A program made the translations under genes and the position numbers. The notes beneath the pieces were generated by a model. The model was not told the DNA's origin. It did not search any database and saw only the letters and a list, made by a program, of their open reading frames with translations. Shown piece by piece: positions 28,013 through 35,925 of a stretch of DNA of 64,000 bases; the first letter of the stretch is position 1, and each line of letters opens with the position of its first letter. Origin of the DNA: Halanaerobiales bacterium (GTDB lineage Bacteria > Bacillota > Halanaerobiia > Halanaerobiales > Halanaerobiaceae); the NCBI GenBank assembly GCA_016278485.1, contig JADQBT010000009.1, positions 1 to 64,000 on the forward strand. The letters run 5' to 3'.

Positions 28013-28046
28013 ATATTCGCCCGGTAATACCAGGCTTCCTCCTCTC
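28013..28046 (-). promoter_or_regulatory. Hairpin between Shine-Dalgarno and purA start
   Basis: On the leftward mRNA the strong site GAGGAGGAAG (28035-28044) ends 22 bases before the purA ATG. Between them CCTGG and CCGGG flank TATTA, so CCTGGTATTACCGGG (28020-28034) can fold into a short stem-loop. Folding would shorten the effective distance to a normal spacing. No other good ribosome site is nearer the ATG. Confidence 0.5.
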
Positions 28047-28059
28047 GAAATTACGCTAT

Positions 28060-29361
28060 TTAATCAGTAAATACCCCTGTACGATTATATATATAATCTA
28101 ATTCTTTTAGATATGCCTGCCAAGCAAAAACCTTTGTTAACTCTTTCTCATTTAAATAATCAGTTATCTCCTGGTCAGCACTAATTAATTCCCTATAATC
28201 AGTTCCTTCTTGCCAGGCAATTAATGCATTACGCTGAGCAAGTTCATATGCTTTTTCACGGCGTAGTCCCTTTTCAACTAAGGCCAGCATCAGCCTCTGT
28301 GAAAATATTAGGCCATGTGTCCGCTCAAGATTTTCCTGCATCCTCTCTTCATTAACTACCAACTCTTGCATTACACCTTTAAACTTCTGCAACATATAAT
28401 CTACCAGAATCGCACTATCTGGTAAAATTACTCGTTCTACTGAAGAATGAGTCAAGTCTCTTTCATGCCAGAGAGCTACATCCTCTAAGGCAGGTACTAA
28501 ATGACCGCGTACCACCCGGGCCAGACCTGTCAACCGTTCACAGACAATTGGGTTTTTCTTATGTGGCATGGCAGATGAACCTTTCTGGCCTTTACGAAAA
28601 CCCTCTTCTACCTCCAGAATATCAGTTCTCTGTAAATTTCTAATCTCTGTTGCAAACTTTTCAATAGAAGCTGCCACTAGGGCCAACTGACTGACAAAAT
28701 CTGCATGGCGGTCTCTCTGCAAAATCTGATTAGAAATAACGGCCGGCTCAAGTCCCAGTTCAGCACAGACTGCTTTCTCTGCAGCAGGATTAATACTAGC
28801 AAAAGTACCAACTGCCCCAGAAATTTGACCAACTGCCACAGTCTCAAGTAAATTTTTAAATCTTTTTAAATGCCTTTTCAACTCCTCATACCAGACTAAA
28901 AGCTTTAATCCCCAGGTGACAGGTTCTGCATGCACACCATGGGTACGTCCCACCATTATTGTTCTTTTATGTTTTACCGCCTGAACAGCCAGTTCATCTT
29001 TAAGCTCAGCTAGATCCTTAAGAATTAGCTCAACTGCCTGTTTCATCTGTACTGCACGGGCCGTGTCTTTTACATCTGAAGATGTCATACCCTCATGAAT
29101 GAAACGCGCTTCTTCTCCTAAAGGTTCAGAAATCCCTTCCAGGAATGCTATCATATCATGTCTGGTAGTTTCTTCAATTTCTTTGATACGAACTAAATCA
29201 AGTTTAATATTTTTCTCGATTTTGGCAAGCGCCTCAGTCGGAACTTCACCGACTTTAGCTCTACCTCTTAAAGCAGCTAGTTCAATATCAAGCCAGATCT
29301 GATACTTGTTCTCTTCACTCCAGATCCCTTCCATTTCAGGTAAACTATATTTATTAAGCAA
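28060..29361 (-). CDS. purB: Adenylosuccinate lyase
   Basis: About 433 residues from the TTG at 29361. It catalyses two steps: SAICAR cleavage in IMP synthesis and adenylosuccinate cleavage to AMP. The signature loop GSSAMPHKKNP (about residues 251-261) and TSSDVKDTA (near 84-92) are intact, as is the GRTHGVHAEP motif. The start was moved to TTG because GAAAGGAAG lies seven bases upstream, the product then begins LLNKYSLPEM-like as in other PurB proteins, and the promoter at 29410-29438 would leave almost no leader for an ATG at 29397. Confidence 0.96.
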   Translation of the reverse strand: MLNKYSLPEMEGIWSEENKYQIWLDIELAALRGRAKVGEVPTEALAKIEKNIKLDLVRIKEIEETTRHDMIAFLEGISEPLGEEARFIHEGMTSSDVKDTARAVQMKQAVELILKDLAELKDELAVQAVKHKRTIMVGRTHGVHAEPVTWGLKLLVWYEELKRHLKRFKNLLETVAVGQISGAVGTFASINPAAEKAVCAELGLEPAVISNQILQRDRHADFVSQLALVAASIEKFATEIRNLQRTDILEVEEGFRKGQKGSSAMPHKKNPIVCERLTGLARVVRGHLVPALEDVALWHERDLTHSSVERVILPDSAILVDYMLQKFKGVMQELVVNEERMQENLERTHGLIFSQRLMLALVEKGLRREKAYELAQRNALIAWQEGTDYRELISADQEITDYLNEKELTKVFAWQAYLKELDYIYNRTGVFTD

Positions 29362-29409
29362 ATTTATCTTCCTTTCTCTCCTACTAAATTGAAACATCTT
29401 TTCAGTTTA

Positions 29410-29438
29410 ATATTAGCAAACCTACAAGATGGTGTCAA
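29410..29438 (-). promoter_or_regulatory. Promoter of purB-purA-purD
   Basis: Leftward TTGACA (29433-29438), 17-base spacer, TAATAT (29410-29415). It predicts a transcript start near 29403 and a leader of about 40 bases to the TTG start. Confidence 0.8.
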
Positions 29439-29445
29439 GCCATTC

Positions 29446-29481
29446 CCGAATGTTATTTGCATTTTTGTAATAAACGTTCGG
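29446..29481 (-). promoter_or_regulatory. Candidate PurR operator (two inverted PurBoxes)
   Basis: CCGAATGTT (29446-29454) and, inverted, CCGAACGTT (29473-29481) are separated by 18 bases, just upstream of the -35. Bacillus-type PurR binds pairs of inverted PurBoxes (CCGAACAWT core) about 16-17 bases apart, and the arrangement here is nearly the same. Control by PurR and PRPP is inferred; the purR gene is not in this window. Confidence 0.65.
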
Positions 29482-29586
29482 TTAAATAATAGGTCTGATT
29501 TCTTATTTTTCAAGGCAGGATTTGCCCTCTGGACAAAGAATTAAATTATATAGTAGTAAAAAGATGACTAGCTGTCGATGAAATAT

Positions 29587-29629
29587 TAGTATATTGATTT
29601 GATGATATTTTTGCTGCTCTTCATGACTA
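29587..29629 (+). repeat. Direct-repeat copy, upstream arm
   Basis: This 43-base stretch (TAGTATATTGATTTGATGAT... to ..TTCATGACTAA) recurs at 29693-29735 with only a few differences, including the invariant TTTTTGCTGCTCTTCATGACT. It lies in the 629-base gene-free stretch between purB and the primosome operon. Upstream, 29514-29526 (GGCAGGATTTGCC) can form a small hairpin with a GGATT loop. I see no ORF in 29482-29990. Confidence 0.75.
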
Positions 29630-29692
29630 AATTTAAACACCACTATTTATTTACGAATCTTTTATTGAACATGTTGATAAATTATTGGTATA

Positions 29693-29833
29693 TAGTATAT
29701 TGATATGATGATGTTTTTGCTGCTCTTCATGACTGAATGAAAGCAGGATGCTGGAATGAAGGAATGCGAGAGTGCGTGAAGACAGGACGTCTTCACAAAC
29801 GTCAGCTAAAAATATCATTATATCAATATACTA
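29693..29833 (+). repeat. 141-base inverted-repeat element with GGA-loop hairpins
   Basis: The 26-base ends (29693-29718 and 29808-29833) are inverted copies with two mismatches. The interior has two hairpins with GGA in the loop: AGC/GCT around AGGAT (29742-29752), and GTGAAGAC/GTCTTCAC around AGGAC (29776-29796). Further GGA triplets lie between (CTGGAATG, AAGGAATG). It could be a MITE-like or REP-like element, or a structured RNA. GGA in a hairpin loop is the known CsrA/RsmA recognition feature. No coding sequence is present. Confidence 0.6.
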
Positions 29834-29925
29834 GTAGTCAATATACTAGTAGGCAATAACTAGTAAGGAATATGCTAGTAGGCAATATACTAGTTCAATA
29901 TATTGGTTAGCAATGTATTGGTAAT
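29824..29925 (+). repeat. Iteron-like tandem array upstream of the primosome operon
   Basis: About seven degenerate copies of a 13-15-base unit, best copies CAATATACTAGTAGT (29824) and CAATATACTAGTAGG (29839). Later copies drift to CAATATATTGGTTAG (29896) and CAATGTATTGGTAAT (29911). Most contain the palindrome ACTAGT. The array lies 65-165 bases upstream of the DnaD-like gene, overlapping the end of the inverted-repeat element. It could bind a protein or be slippage-derived. Confidence 0.7.
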
Positions 29926-29990
29926 CAATTTACGATGCGTTAATATAGCATCAACATCTTAGACCCTTAATATAAAGAAGTGATTTAAAA

Positions 29991-31064
29991 ATGGATATTC
30001 AGCATAAAAGAACAATCTCATTTACCGGAAAAAAAGCATCTCAAACAGTTGAGATTTCTGGGGCCGCTCTCGAAAGCGGCTTTTTTAACCAGCTCCCAGG
30101 TAATACCCTAATTATATATCTTTACCTGCTAACACATCAAGAACAAGAAAACACAGCTGTTGTTGAAAAAACCCAACTACTAGCCAGTCTCAATCTAGAC
30201 CAAACAGAATTTTCTAAAGCAATAGACTATCTAGAAAAAAGAGGTTTTCTTTCAACTGGTCATTTTGGTAGTAAAGAGCACTATTTAGAGTTTACCCTTT
30301 ATCCGGAAATTTTAAAGAAAACAACCCAATCTAATTCTCAAAAAAGAGAACCAGAAAAGTCAAGTAGAGAATTAAGACAACAAGTAATGCGCGCAGTTAA
30401 CACCTCACAAGAGGAACTAGCCACTGCTCTGCTATCTTTTGTCCCGGCCAATAGTAGAAATTCATCTCTCAGAGAAGATATTATGAACTGGTTGCGAGAT
30501 TTTGAAGCACGTATGTTACAGGAATTAATCCGTCGGGTTGACAAATGGCAGGAACGGCAGGGGATGACCTCTGGTAGTCCCGGTGCTTTCTCTTATCTGA
30601 AAGCCATTATTAGCAGCTGGTATGAAGAGGATATTCTGACTTATCAAGACTTACAGGAACAAGATAAACTCCATCGGGAAACAAAAGAATTGGCCAAAAC
30701 ATATGGTATTAGAGGTGGAAACCTCAGTAATGCCCAATTGAAAACTTTTCAGAGCTGGATCACAGGTGATCTTGCTTTAGGACAAGAATTGGCCCTCTTT
30801 GCTATCAGAGAAGCAGTCCGTCGCAAAAAAGACGGCCAGCCTTCTTTAAAATATATTGAAGACAATTTTATTAAACCCTGGCAGGAAGCAGGCATCAAAA
30901 CAGTTACAGAAGCATATAGCTGGCTAAAAAAATCTCGTCAGTCAAGTCCAGCTAAACAAACAAAGAATAGTGACAAGCAGCAAGGAGAAAAAGCAGGGGG
31001 AAAATCAGTAAATTATAAGTGGCAGGATTTTTACTGGGACTATGATGACTTTAAAGAAAGTTAG
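29991..31064 (+). CDS. DnaD/DnaB-like primosome protein
   Basis: 357 residues. An N-terminal winged-helix-like region (about 30-100: LPGNTLIIYLYLLTHQEQ .. LLASLNLDQTEFSKAIDYLEKRGFL) resembles the DDBH1 part. Two DnaD/DnaB_2-like segments follow (about 140-220, and 245-310 with SLKYIEDNFIKPWQEAGI, the typical YI...W...GI pattern). Such proteins remodel DNA and recruit the helicase and its loader in Firmicutes. A basic, low-complexity tail follows. It starts the rightward operon with the DnaI-like loader and DnaB helicase. Whether it is the DnaD or DnaB counterpart of Bacillus is unclear. Confidence 0.82.
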   Translation: MDIQHKRTISFTGKKASQTVEISGAALESGFFNQLPGNTLIIYLYLLTHQEQENTAVVEKTQLLASLNLDQTEFSKAIDYLEKRGFLSTGHFGSKEHYLEFTLYPEILKKTTQSNSQKREPEKSSRELRQQVMRAVNTSQEELATALLSFVPANSRNSSLREDIMNWLRDFEARMLQELIRRVDKWQERQGMTSGSPGAFSYLKAIISSWYEEDILTYQDLQEQDKLHRETKELAKTYGIRGGNLSNAQLKTFQSWITGDLALGQELALFAIREAVRRKKDGQPSLKYIEDNFIKPWQEAGIKTVTEAYSWLKKSRQSSPAKQTKNSDKQQGEKAGGKSVNYKWQDFYWDYDDFKES

Positions 31065-31072
31065 GTGTAAAG

Positions 31073-32092
31073 ATGGTTTTTCAATTTGATCCAGAAAAAT
31101 ATAACGGGAAAGCAAAGGAAAAATATCTTGCTGCCAAACAGAGAATAGAACGAATCCACCACAAATACCCGAAAATTAGACAAGCTAATGAACTCATCAA
31201 TAATCTAGAAAGAGACTATAATTTTCTCAGACTTGGTTTTCAAAATAAAAATGGTGAGCAAGAAAAGAAATTAGAAGAAATTAAAACAGAACTTGAACAA
31301 GTTAAAGATTATTATAACAGGCTTTTGAATGAATATAACATTCCCAAAAATTATAAAGATCCTGACTGGGACTGCCTAAAATGTCATGATACTGGCCGTA
31401 TTTATCAGCAGGGTAAATATATCATTTGCGAATGTAATAAAGAAAAACATTATCAGAAAAGACAGCGCCTTGGTAATCTACCTGTTCAACTCCAGAAAGC
31501 GCATTTCAAGTCAGCTAATTTAAACTATTATGAAGTCAAACACAAAACAGAAAGCGGCATGTCCTATCGGGAAAATGCCCAGAAAATTTACAGCCAGGCT
31601 AGTTCATTTATCAGCAATTTTCAGCCCGGCAAAAGCCAGCGCGGCATGATTATTGAAGGACCAATTGGCAGTGGCAAATCATTTTTACTCGGCTGTATTG
31701 CTAATGCCTTAATTAAAAAGAACATCGCTTTTAAATATCTTGTCTATACAGACCTTTTACAACAAATTAGAGGTAGTTATAGTGATGAATCAGCGCTAGA
31801 TGAAAGAGAAATTATGCGCTCAGTCCAGGAGATTCCTATTCTTTTGATAGATGATTTAGGCACAGAAAAACCGAGTGAATTTGCAGCCTCTATCCTTTAT
31901 CAGATTATTGATTATCGTTACCGTGAACAAAAACCTATTTTTGTGACAACAAACTTTCATCTCCAGGAAATGCAGACCCGTTTTCCGGGCATGGGAGAAC
32001 GTATTTCCCAAAGACTTTTAGAAATGAACCGTTATGTTGAATTATATGGCAATGTAAGAAGAAAAATTGTAGCAGAAAGGCAGGAAAGATAA
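31073..32092 (+). CDS. DnaI/DnaC-type helicase loader ATPase
   Basis: 339 residues. A coiled-coil N-terminus (1-95) precedes a cysteine cluster, CLKCHDTG near 101-104 and CEC near 117-119, matching the zinc-binding region of DnaI. The AAA+ domain has Walker A GPIGSGKS (about 197-204), Walker B ILLIDDLG (about 256-263), sensor-1 VTTN, and an arginine-rich C-terminus. It loads DnaB onto origin or restart DNA. Its stop overlaps the dnaB start (TAATG). Confidence 0.93.
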   Translation: MVFQFDPEKYNGKAKEKYLAAKQRIERIHHKYPKIRQANELINNLERDYNFLRLGFQNKNGEQEKKLEEIKTELEQVKDYYNRLLNEYNIPKNYKDPDWDCLKCHDTGRIYQQGKYIICECNKEKHYQKRQRLGNLPVQLQKAHFKSANLNYYEVKHKTESGMSYRENAQKIYSQASSFISNFQPGKSQRGMIIEGPIGSGKSFLLGCIANALIKKNIAFKYLVYTDLLQQIRGSYSDESALDEREIMRSVQEIPILLIDDLGTEKPSEFAASILYQIIDYRYREQKPIFVTTNFHLQEMQTRFPGMGERISQRLLEMNRYVELYGNVRRKIVAERQER

Positions 32093-33480
32093 TGTCAGAA
32101 CAACCACAACAAAACATCCCTGAACAAAACGATGAATCCCGACAGGCTGAATATCAATTGCTTGGTATCCTGCTACAGCACCCCGTTAAGATTGATGAAG
32201 TAGCCGATATGCTGGAAGTAAAGCATTTCCAGATTCCACAGGCACAATTAATTTATGATATCTTATTAAAACAATTTCAACAAGATAGTCAGATTTCGCG
32301 TACTAAACTCTACTTAGAACTACAAAAAGATAATGCAGTCGCAAATCCAGCCGAGGTAATTGAACAACTAACTTCTGGCTTTAATACTATCGAAGAATTA
32401 AATCCCACTATCGATTTAATCAGGAAAAATTATCAACGTAGTCTTTTGATTCGTGCTTCACGCCGGATTAAAGAAGTAGCTAAAAATACCGATCTCTCTG
32501 TTGACGATTATCAAGCCAGGGCCCAGGAATTAATTTTTGAAGCAACTAGTGAAAGTGATGACCTACAGCGTCATATCTATACCATGGAAGATGCCTTAAT
32601 GCAATCATTCTCCGCCTATATGGACCGTAAACATAAAAAAGCAGATGTTGGTCTACGCAGTGGCTTTATCTCACTTGATAACCTAATTGGCGGGTTTAAA
32701 AGAGGCCATCTTAATGTTGTCGCAGCTTCTACCAGTATGGGAAAAACTGCTTTTGCGATCAATATTGCTAAAAATGTCTTAAAGAGAAATACGCGCGTTG
32801 CTATTATTAGTCTAGAGATGGAGGCAACGGAAGTTATTGACCGGATGATTATCCAGGAAGCACGCGTCAATGGCTGGAAATTTACCCAGGGTGAGACAAA
32901 CGATGAAGAAGATAGCCGCATCTCCAAAGCATTAGATAATTTGCATGAACTACCTTTAATGATCTCTGATGAACGTGGTCTAAATGTTGCCCAAATTAGA
33001 GCCCGACTTCGTAAATTTAAAGCCCAAATGGACGGCTTAGACCTAGTAATTGTTGATTATTTACAGATGATCCGTTTACCAGAAGAAACTGCCCAAAACA
33101 CTTCACGTGCAGTTGGTGAGATCGTTTTACAACTAAGAAACTTAGCTTCTGAACTAAATGTTCCCGTTATTTTAATCTCACAGATTAGTCGTAGCTTTAC
33201 TAGTAGGCAGGATAAAAGACCAGTTCTTTCTGATCTACGTGATTCAGGTAATATTGAGGAAGTCTCTGATGGTGTAATCTTTCTTTATCGCCATGCACAT
33301 ACCTCAGCTGCAGCCCGGGAACAGGCAGAAGCCGAGGGTACAGAAAATGATACTGATGTAATAATTGCAAAACAACGTACCGGCCAGACCGGTTCGATCA
33401 AACTGTTTTTTGAAGATGAGTTTATTCGTTTTGCTGATCCAGAAAATATATCATTAGAGGGAACGATGCCACATGCTTGA
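32092..33480 (+). CDS. dnaB: Replicative DNA helicase DnaB
   Basis: 462 residues (called DnaC in Bacillus). The N-terminal domain covers about 15-120 (EYQLLGILLQHPVKIDEV). The RecA-like motor has Walker A AASTSMGKTAF (about 212-222), H1a ending in SLEM, Walker B LVIVDYLQMI, ISQISR with LSDLRDSGNIE, and FLYR. No intein is present. It is co-transcribed with its probable loader and a DnaD-like factor, an arrangement that places the whole helicase-loading machinery in one transcript running toward oriC. Confidence 0.96.
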   Translation: MSEQPQQNIPEQNDESRQAEYQLLGILLQHPVKIDEVADMLEVKHFQIPQAQLIYDILLKQFQQDSQISRTKLYLELQKDNAVANPAEVIEQLTSGFNTIEELNPTIDLIRKNYQRSLLIRASRRIKEVAKNTDLSVDDYQARAQELIFEATSESDDLQRHIYTMEDALMQSFSAYMDRKHKKADVGLRSGFISLDNLIGGFKRGHLNVVAASTSMGKTAFAINIAKNVLKRNTRVAIISLEMEATEVIDRMIIQEARVNGWKFTQGETNDEEDSRISKALDNLHELPLMISDERGLNVAQIRARLRKFKAQMDGLDLVIVDYLQMIRLPEETAQNTSRAVGEIVLQLRNLASELNVPVILISQISRSFTSRQDKRPVLSDLRDSGNIEEVSDGVIFLYRHAHTSAAAREQAEAEGTENDTDVIIAKQRTGQTGSIKLFFEDEFIRFADPENISLEGTMPHA

Positions 33481-33664
33481 TCGTGAGAATATGGATCTTA
33501 AAATCATCCTTTCTTTTACACATGCTTACCAAAGACTATATGAAAAAGGAGAGATAACTGCCCGTCAACGGGACAGAGTACTCTCCTTAATTGAACAATA
33601 TAAAAATTATCAGCCAGAAGAATTCAAAGCAGAACTTAGTGAAATATTTCAACGTTCATCATAA
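33473..33664 (+). CDS. Small hypothetical protein at end of primosome operon
   Basis: 63 residues, overlapping the dnaB end by eight bases. It starts MLDRENMDLKIILSFTHAYQ and is predicted mostly helical and charged. I recognise no family. Translational coupling to dnaB suggests it is expressed with the primosome genes. Its last bases overlap the convergent PspC gene by 16 bases. GAGGGAACG lies upstream as a ribosome site. Confidence 0.65.
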   Translation: MLDRENMDLKIILSFTHAYQRLYEKGEITARQRDRVLSLIEQYKNYQPEEFKAELSEIFQRSS

Positions 33665-33936
33665 TCTTCACCTTTTTTTAAATCAACTGTTTCCTGCCGT
33701 TTTCTCTCATGCTCTTCCTGCTTATTAGAATGCTCATTATTATTACTAACAACTGATTTTTCTGGCATCACTGCCCAGGCCGCAACATAAGCAAATAACC
33801 CAGCCCCATTAGTGATCACTGTTAACACAATAACCCCTAACCTTACTAGTGTTGGGTCAATATCAAAATAATCCGCAAGACCACTACAAACCCCACCTAT
33901 TTTCTTATCATCTTCCAGACGATAGATTTTTTTCAC
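33649..33936 (-). CDS. PspC-domain membrane protein
   Basis: About 95 residues. The PspC domain (KKIYRLEDDKKIGGVCSGLADYFDIDPTLVRL then a hydrophobic helix ending in VAAWAVMPEK) occupies the first 65 residues. A charged tail rich in E/K/R follows. PspC proteins take part in envelope-stress signalling in some bacteria. I set the start at GTG 33936, about eight bases after GGAGG, giving the usual MKK-type N-terminus; GTG 33939 is also possible. Confidence 0.9.
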   Translation of the reverse strand: MKKIYRLEDDKKIGGVCSGLADYFDIDPTLVRLGVIVLTVITNGAGLFAYVAAWAVMPEKSVVSNNNEHSNKQEEHERKRQETVDLKKGEDYDER

Positions 33937-34091
33937 CACATTCACCTCCAATTCGCTTACTTAATTCTGCATGGAATGGCATTTTCCTTCTTTTAAAATA
34001 ATTTTCTTTTTTTATCATAACATTATTATCCTATTAGCTATTTTATGAAAAGTGATCCAAAAAATAAAAATTAATAATCAGATACCTACAA

Positions 34092-35153
34092 CTAAAACGC
34101 ATAAGAAAAGGACGCCTGCACACCTTTCGCATTTCCTCCAAACAGTTCATCTTCATCACCAGTTAATAGATTTGCCTGAAGTTTTAAGTTCCAATTACTA
34201 CTTAATAGATAATTATAAATAGGCAGCAGAATCCAACTACCATCATTAGTATTATTTACAGCAAATAAACTAAAACTGGAAAATTGATCTGGTTGATAAC
34301 TAATTTGGCCAATTATCATTTCCAATTCTGACAAATTTTGTAATGTTCCCTGTGAAACATTACTTCCCCCAAGCAGACTAGTTAGATCATTAAATCCATC
34401 AGATTTTAAATATTCAAGTTGAAAAGATAGTTTTTCTCCAGCCAGAAAATTATAGCTATAATCTCCTCCAACCAAATAGATCTTTTCATCTAATTGCTTA
34501 TTATAATTTAAATGGCTAACTGCACCATAAATACCGATAGGACCTAAATCACCTTTAGTTGTAAATCCATACCGATCAAGACCAGGTTCATCCACATAAT
34601 TTACGGTAAGATCATAGCCTGCTAGCATAGTTCGAGCTCGCAGACCATATTTAGCTTGATCATTATTAGCAAGATCAGTTACAAGCATTGCTAGCCCGGA
34701 GTTCCAATTGATAGGATAATATAACTCTATTCCATCTGCATATTTTAACATAGTCTCCTGTTCTAATGCTTCAGCCCCTAAATTATAGTCAGCTGGATTG
34801 ACTAAAGAACCAAATGACCAGGAGATCGGCTGCCGGCCAGCTTTTAAATTAAACGGACCTAGATTCCTTTCCAGATATAATTTTTTAATATCTATCTCAG
34901 CACCCTGGCCTTCTCTCCAATTAGCCATGAGGCGAACCACAAACTCTGTCTCCTCTAAGCGAGGCAGAAAAAGTTCTAGTTCCATTTGCTCTTCAAGACT
35001 ACTTTCCCAGTCATTATCTAACTCATAAGCAGTAATAACCGTCTTTAACTCTCCCCCCAGGTCAACCTGAGCCTGAACAGGGATAAAACCCAGCATAAGA
35101 AAGAGAAAACCAAAGAGGAAAGTTGCTAAATATTTATTATTTAGATAACTCAT
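34092..35153 (-). CDS. Predicted outer-membrane beta-barrel (DUF1302-like)
   Basis: 353 residues with a signal peptide (about 1-28, ..VQAQVDL). The remainder is alternating aromatic/hydrophobic beta-strands ending in FSYAF, with a terminal Phe as in BAM substrates. The segment LKAGRQPISWSFGSLVNPADY resembles the GxQ..WG....NP.D motif of DUF1302-type barrels, also seen in the protein at 47293-48459. It is the last gene of the TetR-ABC-LolA-like operon, so it is probably the outer-membrane end of that export route. Substrate unknown. Confidence 0.8.
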   Translation of the reverse strand: MSYLNNKYLATFLFGFLFLMLGFIPVQAQVDLGGELKTVITAYELDNDWESSLEEQMELELFLPRLEETEFVVRLMANWREGQGAEIDIKKLYLERNLGPFNLKAGRQPISWSFGSLVNPADYNLGAEALEQETMLKYADGIELYYPINWNSGLAMLVTDLANNDQAKYGLRARTMLAGYDLTVNYVDEPGLDRYGFTTKGDLGPIGIYGAVSHLNYNKQLDEKIYLVGGDYSYNFLAGEKLSFQLEYLKSDGFNDLTSLLGGSNVSQGTLQNLSELEMIIGQISYQPDQFSSFSLFAVNNTNDGSWILLPIYNYLLSSNWNLKLQANLLTGDEDELFGGNAKGVQASFSYAF

Positions 35154-35168
35154 CTGTTAACCCCCTCC

Positions 35169-35909
35169 TTAACGTAATCGTTCTAGTGAAAAAATATCTT
35201 CCGGTAAATCTGGATTAAAGTTAATTTTTTGCAGAACAAACTCTGTACTGGTATTTTTCTTAAGTTTATTATTCATAATAGAACGCACTGGATACCAACG
35301 TCCTTCAATTTCTTTTACTTCTAAAGTCTCTGCTACTTTAAGTAAACGACCACTCTCTGCATAAAGTTCTTCTTTTAGACCAATAAACCGATCTTTATCA
35401 ACCCAGATAATCCTCCTATAATAGGCTACATCTTTTCCTGGAACCTTAATTCCTTCTAGCTTATAGGCTGTTCTGCCTTTCACTTCTTCTTCACCCAATA
35501 GTTTAAATTGATAGAGATCTGTTAAATCATCAGATTCCAACATATCTTCATAAGAAAAGTCACTTCCCATCATCCCTTGTTCTAGCATATGACCAGAAAT
35601 TTTTACCACATCTTCGGCTTCCGGAAAAAACATCCAGAGATTATCATCTCTTTTTAGAAACTTAGTCCCTCTGTCCCGCGGATTTGTAAACTCTGCTAAA
35701 GCCATTCCTTCTTCCTGCCAAGATCTCATCTCCTTGACCAGTTTACGACCACTGTTTGTAATAATCATTTTCGCTTCCGAATAGGCAGATACCACAAATT
35801 CATTTTTATCCCGACGATTAATAATTTCATCAGCTGTGATAGCCATTACCTGACTACTAATTCCCACTAACAGAACAAATAAGATTAAATATATACTTAA
35901 TTTTTTCAT
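35169..35909 (-). CDS. LolA-like outer-membrane lipoprotein-sorting protein
   Basis: 246 residues with an N-terminal signal peptide (cleavage near VMA-ITA). It matches the LolA-like family labelled outer membrane lipoprotein-sorting protein (PF17131): ADEIINRRD, KMIITNSGRK, FTNPRDRGTKFLKRDDNLWMFFPEA, GSDFSYEDML, and a C-terminal EDIFSLERL. The family is a periplasmic half-barrel with a hydrophobic cavity. Between permeases and a barrel, it is a likely periplasmic carrier of lipid, lipoprotein or another hydrophobic substrate. The gene at 48480-49262 is its counterpart in the second module. Confidence 0.9.
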   Translation of the reverse strand: MKKLSIYLILFVLLVGISSQVMAITADEIINRRDKNEFVVSAYSEAKMIITNSGRKLVKEMRSWQEEGMALAEFTNPRDRGTKFLKRDDNLWMFFPEAEDVVKISGHMLEQGMMGSDFSYEDMLESDDLTDLYQFKLLGEEEVKGRTAYKLEGIKVPGKDVAYYRRIIWVDKDRFIGLKEELYAESGRLLKVAETLEVKEIEGRWYPVRSIMNNKLKKNTSTEFVLQKINFNPDLPEDIFSLERLR

Positions 35910-35925
35910 CTAAAATTCCCCTTTC

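Noticed and set aside
29446..29481. LexA box upstream of purB
   Set aside because: The GTTCG-like parts are better explained as inverted PurBoxes; spacing does not fit a LexA half-site pair.
29824..29925. Possible CRISPR array
   Set aside because: The repeats are only 13-15 bases, nearly contiguous without spacers, degenerate, and no cas genes are near.
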